A DNA stretch of 64,000 bases, from contig CM035807.1 of NCBI GenBank assembly GCA_020466095.1, positions 36,584,039-36,648,038 on the forward strand, written 5' to 3'. Below the pieces are notes generated by a model. The model did not search any database and had not been told where the DNA came from. It saw only the letters and a program-made list of their open reading frames with translations. This stretch comes from Chlorops oryzae. Taxonomy: Eukaryota; Arthropoda; Insecta; Diptera; Chloropidae. Every line of letters starts with the position of its first letter. Position 1 is the first letter of the stretch. The position numbers were made by a program, and so were the translations under genes. Shown here one piece after another: positions 1 to 10,683 of the stretch.

Positions 1-2115
1 GAACTTTGGTCGGGTAAGAAACCCAATTTGAAACATTTGCGAGTATTTGGATGCAAAGCCCTAGGTCATATACCCAAACAAAAACGAAAAAGCAAATTGG
101 CAGCAAAATCAGTCGAATGCACGTTTGTTGGTTATAGTAAAACGGCAAAAGCCTATCGTTTATTCAACCCGGTTACAAAAACAATTATCATTAGCCGTGA
201 CGCCGTTTTTCTTGAAAATGAAAAACAAATTTTAGTTTTAACCAATGATAAATACGTTCGAGATTTCGGGCAAACACCAATGGAAAATGATGTCGATTCA
301 GGAGAGGAAGCTGCAAATGGTGAATCGTCATCAGATGCTGAGAGAAATTTGTCGGAAAAAGAAGCTGAAACAGCGGACGACACTGCAGAAATGAGCAGCA
401 ATGATGCGTTAAGCTACAACAGCACCACTGATGTAATTGAAGATGACAACGATGAAACTTATGTACCGGACGTAAATGTCACTAACCCGGATGCACAGGT
501 ACGTAGATCTGAACGTCTTAATAATCAGTTGCGTACTGCGCATAATTTTTGTGCATTGAGTTTTATTTTGAAAGAACCTCAACACGTTGAAGAAGCGTTA
601 TCTCGAGAAGATGCTGACGAGTGGAAGTCTGCTATGGAAGATGAAATGGATGCGCACATGACTAACGGGACATGGGAACTTACGCAGCTACCGCAAGGAA
701 AGAAGGCCATTCAGAGCAAGTGGATTTTTAAAACCAAAATTAATGCTGAAGGTGAAGCAGTTCGCAACAAAGCGAGACTCGTTGTGAAAGGGTATAGCCA
801 ACAAAAGGGAATCGATTACGATGAAACTTTCGCACCGGTCGTACGCTATACTTCGCTGCGACTTCTGTTGGCTTTATCTGCAAAATGCGAGCTATCTATC
901 CACCAATTAGACGCTGTCACAGCATTTCTAAATGGCAGTTTAAAGGAAGAAATCTACATGACGCAACCTGCCGGTTTTGAAGACGGTTCCGGAAGGGTCT
1001 GCAGGCTGAATAAATCAATATATGGCCTTAAACAGTCAAGTCGAGTTTGGAACGAAAAACTCAATTCCGTGCTACTCAGTTTTGGTCTACACAGAAGTGA
1101 AGTGGATCAGTGTATTTATCACGCCAACACGGAGGATGAACCTTTTTTTGTGGCCATATATGTAGATGACGTTTTGATATTCAGCAACAACGTGGAGAAA
1201 ATCAAAAAACTGAAAGCAAGTTTGATGAAATCATTCAAAATGAAGGATATGGGCGAAGCCAAATCAGTATTGGGGATGCGAGTTACATGGGACGATGGCG
1301 GTGTAAAGATAGATCAGTCGACATATATTGCTGATGTATTGAAACGCTTTGGCATGGACACGTGTCACCCAATATCTACGCCCATCGACATCAATCAAAA
1401 GCTAACACATGAGATGTGTCCGAAGACAGACGCTGAACGAGATGAGATGGAAAAAGTGCCTTACATGCAGGCAGTAGGGTGCCTACTATATGCTGCGCAG
1501 ATTACTCGACCAGACATTTGTTTTGCAGTGAATGTGTTGAGTCGCTTCTCAAATAATCCTGGCAAGGCGCATTGGACTGCATTAAAACGCATCATGAGGT
1601 ACTTGCAAGGTACCATAAATAAATGTTTATTTTTCAGAAAAGATTCTGGCGAAATCACTGGCTTTTGCGATGCGGACTGGGCCGGTGACACCGACAGCAG
1701 ACGCTCCACCACAGGATATATTTTTATGTTTCAAGGTAGCGCAATATCCTGGTCAGCAAAGCGGCAACAAACTGTGGCATTGTCGTCGACGGAAGCAGAG
1801 TTAATGTCAACAGTTTGCGCTATTAAAGAATCTATATGGCTGAAGCGATTACAAAACGAACTTGTTATAAGCGTACCCAAAACTATGATAATATTCTGCG
1901 ACAACAAGAGTGCAATATTCATAGCAACCAACAACTCGTTTTCGGCACGCACAAAGCATGTGGACATAAAAGCTAAGTTCATTCAAGAAAAAATTGCCAA
2001 TGGTGAGATTAAACTTGAGTATATTAAATCCGAGAACATGTTGGCGGATAATCTAACGAAGGCTGTCAATGCTCACAAAGTTCAGTTTTTCTTGAATAAA
2101 GCTGGACTTATTTAA
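1..2115 (+). CDS. Copia-type pol polyprotein, C-terminal part (integrase end, reverse transcriptase, RNase H)
   Basis: The frame is open from base 1 (ELWSGKKPNLKHLRVFGC at the start) and is 5' partial; no start codon belongs here. In codons counted from base 28: the LRVFGC block closing the integrase core is at the start; an acidic Ser/Glu/Asp-rich linker spans about 85-150; the copia reverse transcriptase follows, with KWIFKTK near 231, the LDAVTAFLNG motif A near 294 and the YVDDVLIF catalytic box near 378. RNase H follows with CDADWAG near 547, SSTEAE near 586, CDNKSAIF near 624 and TKHVDI near 642. All expected acidic catalytic residues are visible. The protein would copy element RNA into cDNA in virus-like particles and help integrate it. 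No frameshift or internal stop is seen, unlike the LINE fragment near 30 kb. The stop is TAA at 2113-2115. Confidence 0.95.
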   Translation, partial: ELWSGKKPNLKHLRVFGCKALGHIPKQKRKSKLAAKSVECTFVGYSKTAKAYRLFNPVTKTIIISRDAVFLENEKQILVLTNDKYVRDFGQTPMENDVDSGEEAANGESSSDAERNLSEKEAETADDTAEMSSNDALSYNSTTDVIEDDNDETYVPDVNVTNPDAQVRRSERLNNQLRTAHNFCALSFILKEPQHVEEALSREDADEWKSAMEDEMDAHMTNGTWELTQLPQGKKAIQSKWIFKTKINAEGEAVRNKARLVVKGYSQQKGIDYDETFAPVVRYTSLRLLLALSAKCELSIHQLDAVTAFLNGSLKEEIYMTQPAGFEDGSGRVCRLNKSIYGLKQSSRVWNEKLNSVLLSFGLHRSEVDQCIYHANTEDEPFFVAIYVDDVLIFSNNVEKIKKLKASLMKSFKMKDMGEAKSVLGMRVTWDDGGVKIDQSTYIADVLKRFGMDTCHPISTPIDINQKLTHEMCPKTDAERDEMEKVPYMQAVGCLLYAAQITRPDICFAVNVLSRFSNNPGKAHWTALKRIMRYLQGTINKCLFFRKDSGEITGFCDADWAGDTDSRRSTTGYIFMFQGSAISWSAKRQQTVALSSTEAELMSTVCAIKESIWLKRLQNELVISVPKTMIIFCDNKSAIFIATNNSFSARTKHVDIKAKFIQEKIANGEIKLEYIKSENMLADNLTKAVNAHKVQFFLNKAGLI

Positions 2116-2285
2116 TTAAGAAATTACCTAAATAAAATTGAATTTTATTTTTGAATTTTTGAAGAAAGCATTTGGTCAAAGTAAAGTAAAAGAAGTACAA
2201 TGAAGTCGTGAATTTTAATATTTTTTGTTGACTAAATGCATAATATATTATTTTGCTTTATATAAAATAAAACATTCCAGTAGGG

Positions 2286-2441
2286 TGTTGAATGAATGTA
2301 ATATTTTATACTGAACTGTATTTATCAGCAATGTAAATGCAACCATGTCGTGCAAGATGAAAATGTACATATATGAAATGTCAAAATAAAAACGCACTTC
2401 CGTTTGTATAACCATACTGAAAACTCACGTTTTTAACAACA
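2286..2441 (+). repeat. Putative 3' LTR of the copia element
   Basis: The segment starts TGTTGAATG after a short purine stretch (agtaggg) and ends TTTTTAACAACA. TGTTG and CAACA form the 5-bp terminal inverted repeat usual for copia LTRs. An AATAAA polyadenylation signal lies at 2385-2390 and a TA-rich box near 2301-2311. The length of 156 bp is short but within the known range for copia elements. Without the 5' LTR in view the boundaries are inferred only from these terminal motifs. Confidence 0.5.
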
Positions 2442-3560
2442 AATACTTTTCCCGTAATAGCTTCCAATTCGAAATTCGAAGAGTGTAGGAAAAAATTCAT
2501 ATTGCCCACCCACTGCCACGCCCACAAATTGAGATTTTTGGTAACTTCCAAGGCAAAACGTAGTGCGTTAATATTGACGGGACGCTGGGAATATTGAAGA
2601 CGGGCTGGACCGACTTTAGATCTCTTACTTGTTGAAATTTAGTGTATGTTAACACAAACAGCTGACCGGATAAACAATCAGAAGCTGAAATACAGTCACC
2701 ATGTTTCGATTGATTACTAGAATACGAAATCAAAAAACAGACTACTTAATCGAAGATCTTCGATTCGACTGTCAATTGAACGATAGAATAGGTGGGAGAG
2801 TGGACAAAAAACTTGAGCTTAGATTTTTAATTTTATTAATGTAATTAACTTTCGTTTCTACTCAAAGATGATCCTCAATCTACAAATCAGGTCTAGGTCT
2901 ATTTATACATTTCGGGCTTAGGTCACGGTAATTTGCGTGATTTCACAAAATTCCATACGTTTAAAATTGACCGTTATGGTTTTACAGCAAAAACAAATTC
3001 ACCGTAATACCTACACACGATTCCGAAATTTTAATTTAAAAAACATTTTTCTGTTAAATTTGATCTTTGGCGTTTACGTCTTTATTTCAATTATTATTCA
3101 GGTTATTCCCTTAAAGGTGTATTTGCCTCGAAAACCTCGAAAATTCGAAAATTCACGAGCCTCGAAAATGACCAGTTAAATTTTGTATGAAAAATTTTAC
3201 ACGCCAGTTTCGAAAACTTTCGTGTCAAAATTTTTATAAAAAATGAACATTTTAATAGTGAAAAATATTTTTGAGAAATAAAAATAATTTAGTTTAAGTA
3301 TTTTTTTTATGAGAAAACCAGACTTACAGAATCGAAAAAAAAGGGAAAATATCACTGTTTTTGCATTTGAAATGGAAATTTTTGAAAACAGCTGAAAAAG
3401 GGTGTTGACAAACTATTTTAAGCTAAGTTTATATAATATAAATTTTTCCTGAAGAAGAAGACATAGAATCGACGACCTCGTCGCACGGTATTTCAATGTC
3501 TCGGTGAACGTTTAAGAGCGCAAGTCCATTTAATCGCTCTTCGCCCGATTTGTTTCGAAG
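2442..3560. other. AT-rich non-coding DNA
   Basis: No credible frame or RNA gene is seen. About 3117-3215 contains gtgtatttgcctcgaa followed by aaattttgtatgaaaa. A similar block lies in the opposite orientation at about 6325-6415, so this is probably an old dispersed repeat. The rest is low-complexity AT-rich sequence with short A and T runs. Confidence 0.6.
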
Positions 3561-3723
3561 CAGTAGCGCAGCGAAAGGGTAGCAAAGGGGGCTGTCGCCC
3601 CGGGCGCCAAATCATATCTCAAATTTTATGAAGGTATTTTTATTGAGGCCGATTGGAGGGGGAGGCATTTCCTGCATGTCCCCCATTGTTCTCCGGGCGC
3701 CGAAATGTCTCGCTACGCCACTG
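3561..3723. mobile_element. hAT-type MITE with perfect 8-bp target duplication
   Basis: The element starts CAGTAGCGCAGCGAAAGG and ends CTCGCTACGCCACTG, whose reverse complement is CAGTGGCGTAGCGAG. These imperfect terminal inverted repeats match the CAG...CTG termini of hAT elements. The eight bases on each side are identical, TTTCGAAG at 3553-3560 and at 3724-3731, as expected of hAT transposition. At 163 bp it cannot encode a transposase. A relative of its right end lies at 56695-56775. Confidence 0.87.
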
Positions 3724-4185
3724 TTTCGAAGATATGTTTTTAATCTTCTCAAGGAAGAAAACGACCGTTCACTTGATGCGACCGAAATTGGAAGGGTTGC
3801 GCAAAGTTTTAAAAGGCGATATATACAAGGATATAAGCTTTAATTTAGGCCCGACGAAACAAATTAAAACCAGAGAATCGTCGTTGTTGTTTTGCATGTT
3901 AAATCGACTTTTCATTTTTTGATGCGAATTTTACATTGATTTGAAAATTAAGATATCCGATTTTTATTTGAATGAATACAGAAATGTTTCAAGAAAAATA
4001 GAAAAATTCAATTCGTTTTTATTAAGAACCTTTTCATTCATAATTTTGCATTCAAAGTGACGCTTTCAGGAAATGTTACTCTAATAGTATGTAACGCTAG
4101 TAACGAATAAAAGTAAGAATTTTTGGACGATAATTGACTAGGGTAAAAAGCCTCATTTAGGGAGGCAAAACCATATTTAGTAATT

Positions 4186-4288
4186 GGTCTGTTCCCGTAC
4201 ATGAAATTGCCTAAAACTGTCCAATTTCGCCAAATTTTTATACAGTTTTCATTAAATTGGACAGTCTTATGCAGGACGGGAACAGACC
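4186..4288. mobile_element. Short fold-back MITE, GGTCTGTTCCCG family, copy 1
   Basis: The 103-bp segment begins GGTCTGTTCCCGTACATG and ends GGACGGGAACAGACC, so the ends are inverted repeats. The similarity of the arms runs inward over most of the element. A second copy with the same termini lies at 53083-53188. No coding capacity. No clear target duplication is visible around this copy, although the other copy is flanked by TA. Confidence 0.72.
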
Positions 4289-4775
4289 AGTTATCGAAAA
4301 TTTCAACGTTTCTGGGTTTCACAAAGTGAAGTTTTTTACATTAGTCAATAATCGTCCTAAAATGATTATTCTTATTTACTATTAGAGTTAAACCCACGTT
4401 TTCACGTACGAAGAGACACGAAACGGTCTACTGAGCATGTAAGCCCAAAAAATTCTCAATTTTTCTCTAAGTTTTCGCATAGTGTTCGCTCAGAAAGTAT
4501 GATCAAATGTACTAGTCAACTATTGACTAGAGTAAAAAGTCTCAAACCAATGTTTTGGGAGCCACTAAAGCACTCGATGCCTCGATGTAATTTTATAAAA
4601 CGTGAATTTTAAGAAATAAGCAAATTTTTAAATTTAAATTTATGTAAATGCACATATAAAAAAATTTACATTGAGTCCATAATAAAATAAAGTTAAAAAA
4701 ACGATTTTTTTTTTTTTTCAATACAATGTAAAATTATTTCGGGGGGGGAGTGGGTTGTTTGGACCCCCAAAACCA

Positions 4776-4794
4776 CCCCCTGGATACGCGCCTG
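4776..4794. mobile_element. Isolated hAT-like terminus
   Basis: CCCCCTGGATACGCGCCTG resembles the right end of a hAT-type element, preceded by a G-run and C-run. No matching left end or target duplication was found nearby, so this is treated as a truncated remnant. Confidence 0.33.
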
Positions 4795-4985
4795 GCCATC
4801 GCAAACGCCTTCGCGCCCAAAGGAGCCTCGTACGAAGTCATTTGAATGAACGATTAAAAAGAACTTGGAACCCCGCATAACCATATTTAAGCACAAATCA
4901 GACTCCGATGTGAGTGAGCATAAGATTGCAGGATCGCAAGTATAAACAATTTTTCTAGGGCCTCTCTAGATTATCTCGCCTACGT

Positions 4986-5011
4986 TTAGATTAGTTCGCG
5001 CTGCGCCACTG
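4986..5011. mobile_element. Isolated hAT-like terminus
   Basis: The segment ends TTCGCGCTGCGCCACTG, similar in its last 14 bases to the right ends at 3709-3723 and 56761-56775. No partner terminus was located, so it is probably a decayed fragment. Confidence 0.33.
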
Positions 5012-6120
5012 GTAACTAGAACCTTAAATTTTTCAAATTTTTGATTTTTGAAAATTGCTGCTCTATCAAAAATATTCATGGTACTATATATCTAAACCTT
5101 AAGCCCGGCCTTGGAAGAATATCAGAAGAGAACAGTTAAAACACTAAATAAACTACAAATAATAACAGGAAATATAACTCTTCGACTGCTGTTGATACAT
5201 TGTAAAGAAAGCAGGTCGCAGGCACCGTCGTTATTCGTTACGTTAATGTAAGACGTTTGTAACAGTGCTCAAGTGGCTGTGCACGCGCACGAGCACGCTT
5301 ACGCGCAGGAAACTGAAACTGAAATCGAAACTGAAAGGCACTGAGATCTAGTAACACACATTAGCCCATGCGCATTTCCATTTTTAACGATTATCGCAGC
5401 GATCAGCGAATTCGAAGTCTGTGTTGCCGTGGTCCACGGTCCACGGTGCACCGTTGCATCGCATATCGTTATGCACCTACATACTGACAACATATGCATG
5501 AACACGAGTCAATGCACAAGCCCCCCATGCTCCTGCCAACACCGTACAGCCCGTACGGCCATAGCGGCGCGCAACTCTTGGTGTTTGTGTGGAAGGTCGC
5601 TCGATCGATGGATGATTTTATGCACGTTTTTCATGGCTTCGCTCGCCTACAAATCCAAAGACAAGTTTAAGTTTAACCGCTGGATGGCGCTACTCGGTGC
5701 TGCGACACAGAGCCGAGGTATCGAGGTATCGTAATGCAATGTAACAATATGGCAGCGAACGGTTATTGTTGAATTGCTCTTTCTGCCATTGCTGCTGCCG
5801 CGGTTGTTGCTATTGCGCAGCGCTAGCTGTCGTTCTTCTAAGCCGCGAGCTTCTACTTCGCACAGCTCATGACGGCGCAATTGTAAACTTGGACTTGGTC
5901 TTGGCTTTGAGCTCGAAAACTCAAATGCCTCAGTGCCTGATGGTCTTGTTGCACCATTATGTAAACCGACTAACTATGGCGGCCACCGCTGTAGATTAAC
6001 GTGTGTGAAAATAAACATTATCGGTGGCTTATGTAAATGGGAGAGAAGAATTCGTAGACTTGACCTCAAAGCCGAGCGATTCCACCTTTTAATGTTAAAG
6101 TTTGCCTCGAAACTTTAAAA
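5012..6120. other. GC-richer unique DNA, no gene recognised
   Basis: Base composition rises here, with GCA/GCT-rich stretches and CG dinucleotides. Short frames exist on both strands, but none has a convincing start, domain or length. It resembles unique intergenic, intronic or UTR sequence. Nothing seen fixes its role. Confidence 0.4.
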
Positions 6121-7764
6121 TCGATGTTGTAAGTTTCTTTTTTTTTTTTTTTTTAACCGTTCATCATCGGACCAAACTGACTGAGTTGGTCTATTTATTC
6201 AAAGATTTTATAAAGGTGCGACGTTTTTGCGATAACGTTTTTGTTTTGTTGTCCAGAAATTGATCTCACACTTTCCTCGAAGTTCCATTTTTAAGGGTAA
6301 TTCTTTTATGAACAGATAGAAAAAGCGGAAAAGTGTAAAAGTTTTCATACAAAATTTCATTCATTAATTTTTCAGCCTCCTTGATTTACGAGCATTCGAG
6401 GCAAATACACATTGTAGGGAAAACCTTTTTTTTATTTAAATAAGTAGGTACATTGAAAATAGTTGGGGACACAAAATTCTACGAGTAAATTGCAATTCTC
6501 CTCAACTTATACAAAAACGACAACAATCATCGCATTCGTTGCTGTTCTTCTAAGTCCCCCTATACGTTTTTGTACTCGATTCTTTTTGAAAAACTCGTAG
6601 TATCTCCGCTTTTGGAGGTCATTTTTGCATTTGACGAAATCTGCTTCACTAACGAATTTTTGTTGAAGTCGAAGTTTGTGTAGCCTCGGTTGCGACTGTG
6701 GCTTATGGCTTGCAGGCTTCATAGGTGTCAAGAATGCTCTGAAGTTAACGTTGCTTCTCTCTCTATCTCTGTGCTCCGCCGCTAGTTTAGCTCGTATTGT
6801 CGGTGGCACATACAGCGGAGAATTTCTTGTTTTGTGGCGTTTTTGAGGCTTGATTCTTTTTCTTATTTGAAAAGTTTTTATGCTTGCAGCCTTTGCGTTG
6901 CTAATCTCTGGCGCTATTTTTGTTGCATTTGTTGTAACCTCGAACTTTATATTTGCTTGCAATGCTTATGAGAGCATAACGAATAATGTCTGAATGCCGT
7001 CGTCCGTCGTTACTGAAACTAATGAAAATGAGATTTTTTGTCAGAGCAAGGCTTTTGATCTAAATAATTGGAACGTAGTAAATGAACGCAAATTTCTCAG
7101 TGTAATTCATTTCAAACTAATATTTCATATTCTTCAAGAGCACGATTTGAACTCAAACACATAAATACATAAAAATGAACAATACTTTTGAGCCATCGTA
7201 ATACCCCAGCCGGAGTTTTTGCATAAAGGACCAAATCATTAGTTTTTTCACCGAGGATATCAAGGTGAAAATTTAAACTGCTCACTTCTCAATTCTTATG
7301 ACATTGTCATTGAGAGGAGGTTCGTGTTTCATTTTCATTTCGTTTCCCTCCTGAACGATGAGATTTTCTTGCAAAACAGGACGTATCGATACAATGGAGT
7401 AGATCTACTACAATTTCGATGACCAAGTCATGACATGTACTTTTATGTCGGGCAATGCCGCTTGTGTGTAAAATTTCATTAGAAAGTTGGTGTATAATCA
7501 GGAGGAATCGCGCCTCTAATGTCATGCTGAAATCATTGATTGTTTCACCAAACACTAGAAATGTGCATGCCATGTCACAGATGTGAGAAATCTGAAGGCT
7601 CCTGTCGAAAATTGTTGCACGCAAGAGAGCAAAGTTACTCGAATGCAAATCCAACAATTTCTTTTCAAAGGGGTACACGAAAATCGAACCATTTTCCCCT
7701 TTGATATCACCGATAGGGTTGCCAACTTTCTAATCAATCTAAAGATCCGAAAAATATTCATTAT
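6120..7764. other. Non-coding DNA around the basic frame
   Basis: Apart from the uncertain frame at 6507-6962 there is a T-run near 6138-6154 and an old repeat block at about 6325-6415. The rest is AT-rich unique sequence with no recognised gene. Confidence 0.45.
6507..6962 (-). other. Open basic reading frame, possible exon of unknown protein
   Basis: The minus strand is open for about 150 codons, from just after a TAA at 6966-6968 to a TAA at 6507-6509. The first ATG is internal (6720-6722), leaving 71 residues, so a longer protein would need an upstream exon. The product would be rich in Lys and Arg (for example KRHKTRN, KRRYYEFFKKN) with no Cys cluster or recognised domain. A pyrimidine-leaning stretch ending CTCTCATAAG just upstream is a weak candidate acceptor. 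The length is only moderately unlikely by chance in AT-rich DNA. I do not recognise a family, and a chance frame is the main alternative. Confidence 0.2.
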
Positions 7765-7766
7765 TA

Positions 7767-8006
7767 GGGGTATTCAGAAGGAAGTTGGATTTCTGTCGGG
7801 AAATGTCGGCGTCAGAATATTTTCGATTTTAATTCGTCAGGCCATAGGTAAAACACCGGTTTTGCACGGATTAGTTGAAAATATCGTTATTTTTGAATGA
7901 ATATGTGAAAACCGAGTGTTTTTCCCCAGAGCGTGACTAACTAAAATCGAAAATATGCCGACGCCGATATTTCCCGACAGAATTCCAACTTCCTTGTGAA
8001 TACCCC
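7767..8006. mobile_element. Fold-back MITE flanked by TA
   Basis: The two halves are inverted copies of each other. The left end reads GGGGTATTCAGAAGGAAG and the reverse complement of the right end reads GGGGTATTCACAAGGAAG. Similarity continues inward for roughly 120 bases per arm, so the whole 240-bp element can fold into one hairpin. TA lies immediately outside both ends (7765-7766 and 8007-8008), consistent with a Tc1/mariner-type target. Short frames on both strands give similar peptides only because the arms are inverted copies. A shorter, more decayed relative is at 33395-33543. Confidence 0.82.
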
Positions 8007-8008
8007 TA

Positions 8009-10192
8009 TTGAGAGAATTCGCTGTAAGGAGAAGAAAGGCACTAAAATTGTAACAAAAAAGCATTGAAAATATTCGCTATAGAGAAAAATTCGTTAAATT
8101 AGGAATTCGTGTTTTTTTTTTTTTTTATATTTTTTTTTTTTTTCAATGAACTTAATGATGAATGTTTTGGAAAAGCTGGCATAAATATTAAAAAATAAGT
8201 ATTTTGAGACACTTTATTGTTATGAGAAAGTATAAAGTATATCGATCGGAAATAATGTAGGATACTCAATTATATAGTATGGCTGGCGGCTCTAATCACC
8301 GATCTACTTTAACGGAACTTTGAAGGACTCACTACTGTTAAAGGGGCATCCAATATCTATTTCTACCTTCAACAATGAACTTTATTTGGGTCTTAAAAAC
8401 TTCAGCTCATCTAACAACTAATTCTATTCCCTTCATATCGTTTTTTGTGGAATATAAATCTGGGTTTTATATTTACAGTGGACTCGCGAAATCTCGAGCA
8501 CCCGAAAACTGGACTACCTACTTTAAAACTCTGTCGTTTTTTTGTCCATTGACTACTGGGAAATTCCACGAGATACTGTCCCACCCGTGACGTTTTAAAA
8601 ATTTTAGATCCTTGAGAATCAGGTCCATTTTTTCAATTATTATGAGCAAAAACCTAAAAAAAAAAATTGAGTGTCACGGGTGGGACCGCATTCATGGAAG
8701 TTCCTTGCTCTAAAAGTCGAACAGATAAAAAAGGCTAATGCTTTTCATAGTAAAGCAGCATTCGATGAAATATTTTCTAGGAAAATTTCGTTAATTTTTG
8801 TTTCTATTTTGAATTTGAGAATCCCAAGTGCTTGCATCGTTTTGAGTAACCCTCAAGCAATTCCAGCAAAACGAGTCGGATATGGATAAATTACGAATTC
8901 TGCTTCATTAAATCTAATCAAACCTCAGCAATAAAAATTGAAAAGCTTAAGCATATTCAATTCAAGTTTCCGTATACTTTTGAGATAAAATTGCTTTCGA
9001 CAATAATTTTCTGAGTAAATCCGATCAATAATTTCTCGAATAGAGTGAAATAAACAAAAACAACAATGAGTCGCATTGGTTAGAATCTTATATAAAATGG
9101 GTAAATTTCTCAAATAATTGCTAAACAAAGTCGAACCTCTAGGTTGTGTGATGAGCGGTCTGAGGGGGGATCTCAAAGGCGCCAAATAAAACTGTATGCA
9201 ATTTCCAAGCCCCTGCATCAAGTTTTGAAACGACAAGAAAAACGACAAAAAATATAAAAATAAAAACAACCGAAGCAACAAAAACAAAAAACACAACGGA
9301 TAGAAAACGAGATTTCAAGGTGAGCACAATCGAAACTGGTCGTACTTGAAATTAAATTTCGATTTGGAAAAATCGTTCTGACGGCGCGCGTGCAAAGCTC
9401 AAACTTTGAATTATCCGACATTTTTTTTTTTGACGTTTTCTTTTCTCAGCTCTCATTGTATGCGTCTATTCGACTGTGGATCTTGCGCGAGTGTGAGTGC
9501 CCCGCTGTGGAGCTCTGTGGTTAATTCAGAATCGACTCAATATTTAAATTGGCAACTTATTAGATGCATTTGAGCAGCTGCAACCGCAGCCTCAGCTCTG
9601 TGCATTTTGAGAACACAGTGGCACTGTACAAAGGCTTGGACGTTAGCAATAGCGGGGGCCAAACAAGTGACTCGCTTCGGACTCGGATGATAAAAATCGA
9701 AGATGGACTAGCCAACAATGTAAGATGCGGCCCATCTATTTTTCGCCTAGCCGATCTGATCTATTTTGGTTCAATTAATTATCATTTTCATCCAGATCTT
9801 TTCTCTTAACATGGCCTCAGTTTCGAAATAAGGTTAAATGTAGAGATCATTGTAGATCGAATTTTCGTCCGAAATTGGACTGTCAAGTGCATTTAACAGA
9901 AAGATGTCGAATTGGTAAACAAGCGGTTGACAAGAAATATTCCGAGTTTCAAATTGCCACACAGACCGAATCAAAAGCAGAGAAGTGGTCAAATAAAAAC
10001 TGCCAAACCAAAATGTTAATTTATGTATATATACCCCACTAAAATTCAAAAACCCAAAATACACAAGAACAGGACAATCGGAAAAAAAACCAAAGAAAAG
10101 AGCAAGCAAATTGGAAAAATTCATTCGATTTTTCGAATATTTTAACTAAATATCTCTTTTTAATTCTTTTTAAATATTTCAGAATTTAAATA
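8009..10192. other. AT-rich non-coding DNA
   Basis: It holds T-runs at about 8112-8143, a C/G-containing inverted repeat at 8578-8686 and an A/C-rich stretch at 9230-9300. No frame with a recognisable product or start context was found. Confidence 0.5.
8578..8686. repeat. Inverted repeat GTCCCACCCGTGAC
   Basis: GTCCCACCCGTGAC at 8578-8591 is repeated exactly in inverse orientation at 8673-8686, with about 81 AT-rich bases between. This could be the ends of a tiny MITE or an old hairpin. No clear target duplication was seen. Confidence 0.5.
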
Positions 10193-10200
10193 TTTTTAAG

Positions 10201-10675
10201 CAGGGACGTAAACGGTTGTGAACTGAACCGGTTTTGAACCTTTTATCTGCTGATGAACCGAATCATTAACCCAACCGAAGTTTTTCACAAATGTTTGAAC
10301 CGAACCGAAAACCGAAACCCTTTTTGTAAAGGTTCAGGGTTTCATTTATGCCTGCAACCATGCCCAGTGGTTGCTCCCATAGGTCAAAATTAAAAAAATC
10401 GAAGTCGAATTCTTATGAAATTAGTACCGATAGCATCTCTAAAATGAGTAAGGTAACCACCACTAACTTTTTATTGTGCAAATTTTAACCCTAAATGGTA
10501 AAAATTTGAGTTAAAAGTGTGAATACGTGTTAACAAATTCCCGAACCGACGAACCGAACCGAAACCCCGGTTCAAAGAAGTAGAAAAACCGGTTTGACGA
10601 ACCAATCCTAAATTTCCAACACGGTTCGACCCCCGAACCGAACCCGGCAAATTTTCCACCCGGTTCACGTCCCTG
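10201..10675. mobile_element. hAT-type non-autonomous element with GAACCG-rich interior
   Basis: The left end is CAGGGACGTAAACGG and the reverse complement of the right end is CAGGGACGTGAACCGG. Eight identical bases, TTTTTAAG, flank it (10193-10200 and 10676-10683), which is the hAT signature. The interior next to both ends is crowded with GAACCG/CGGTTC motifs, likely subterminal repeats where a transposase could bind. The 475-bp element has no transposase frame. The perfect duplication suggests it is not very old. Confidence 0.88.
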
Positions 10676-10683
10676 TTTTTAAG

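Larger units (their letters stand above)
1..2441 (+). mobile_element. Ty1/copia LTR retrotransposon, 3' part
   Basis: The window opens inside a copia-superfamily element. The open pol frame is followed by about 170 bases of untranslated DNA and then by a segment that reads like a 3' LTR. The 5' LTR, gag, protease and most of the integrase lie outside the window, so length and target duplication cannot be checked. The superfamily follows from the gene order (integrase end, then reverse transcriptase, then RNase H) and from the motifs in the coding frame. The frame has no stop over about 700 codons, which points to a fairly recent insertion. Whether the complete element is intact is unknown. 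Confidence 0.88.
3732..5011. other. Non-coding DNA with transposon remnants
   Basis: No gene is seen. A block reading ttgactagRgtaaaaagYctca occurs near 4133 and again near 4515. Two isolated hAT-like termini (4776-4794 and 4986-5011) and a fold-back element (4186-4288) lie here and are listed separately. Confidence 0.5.
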
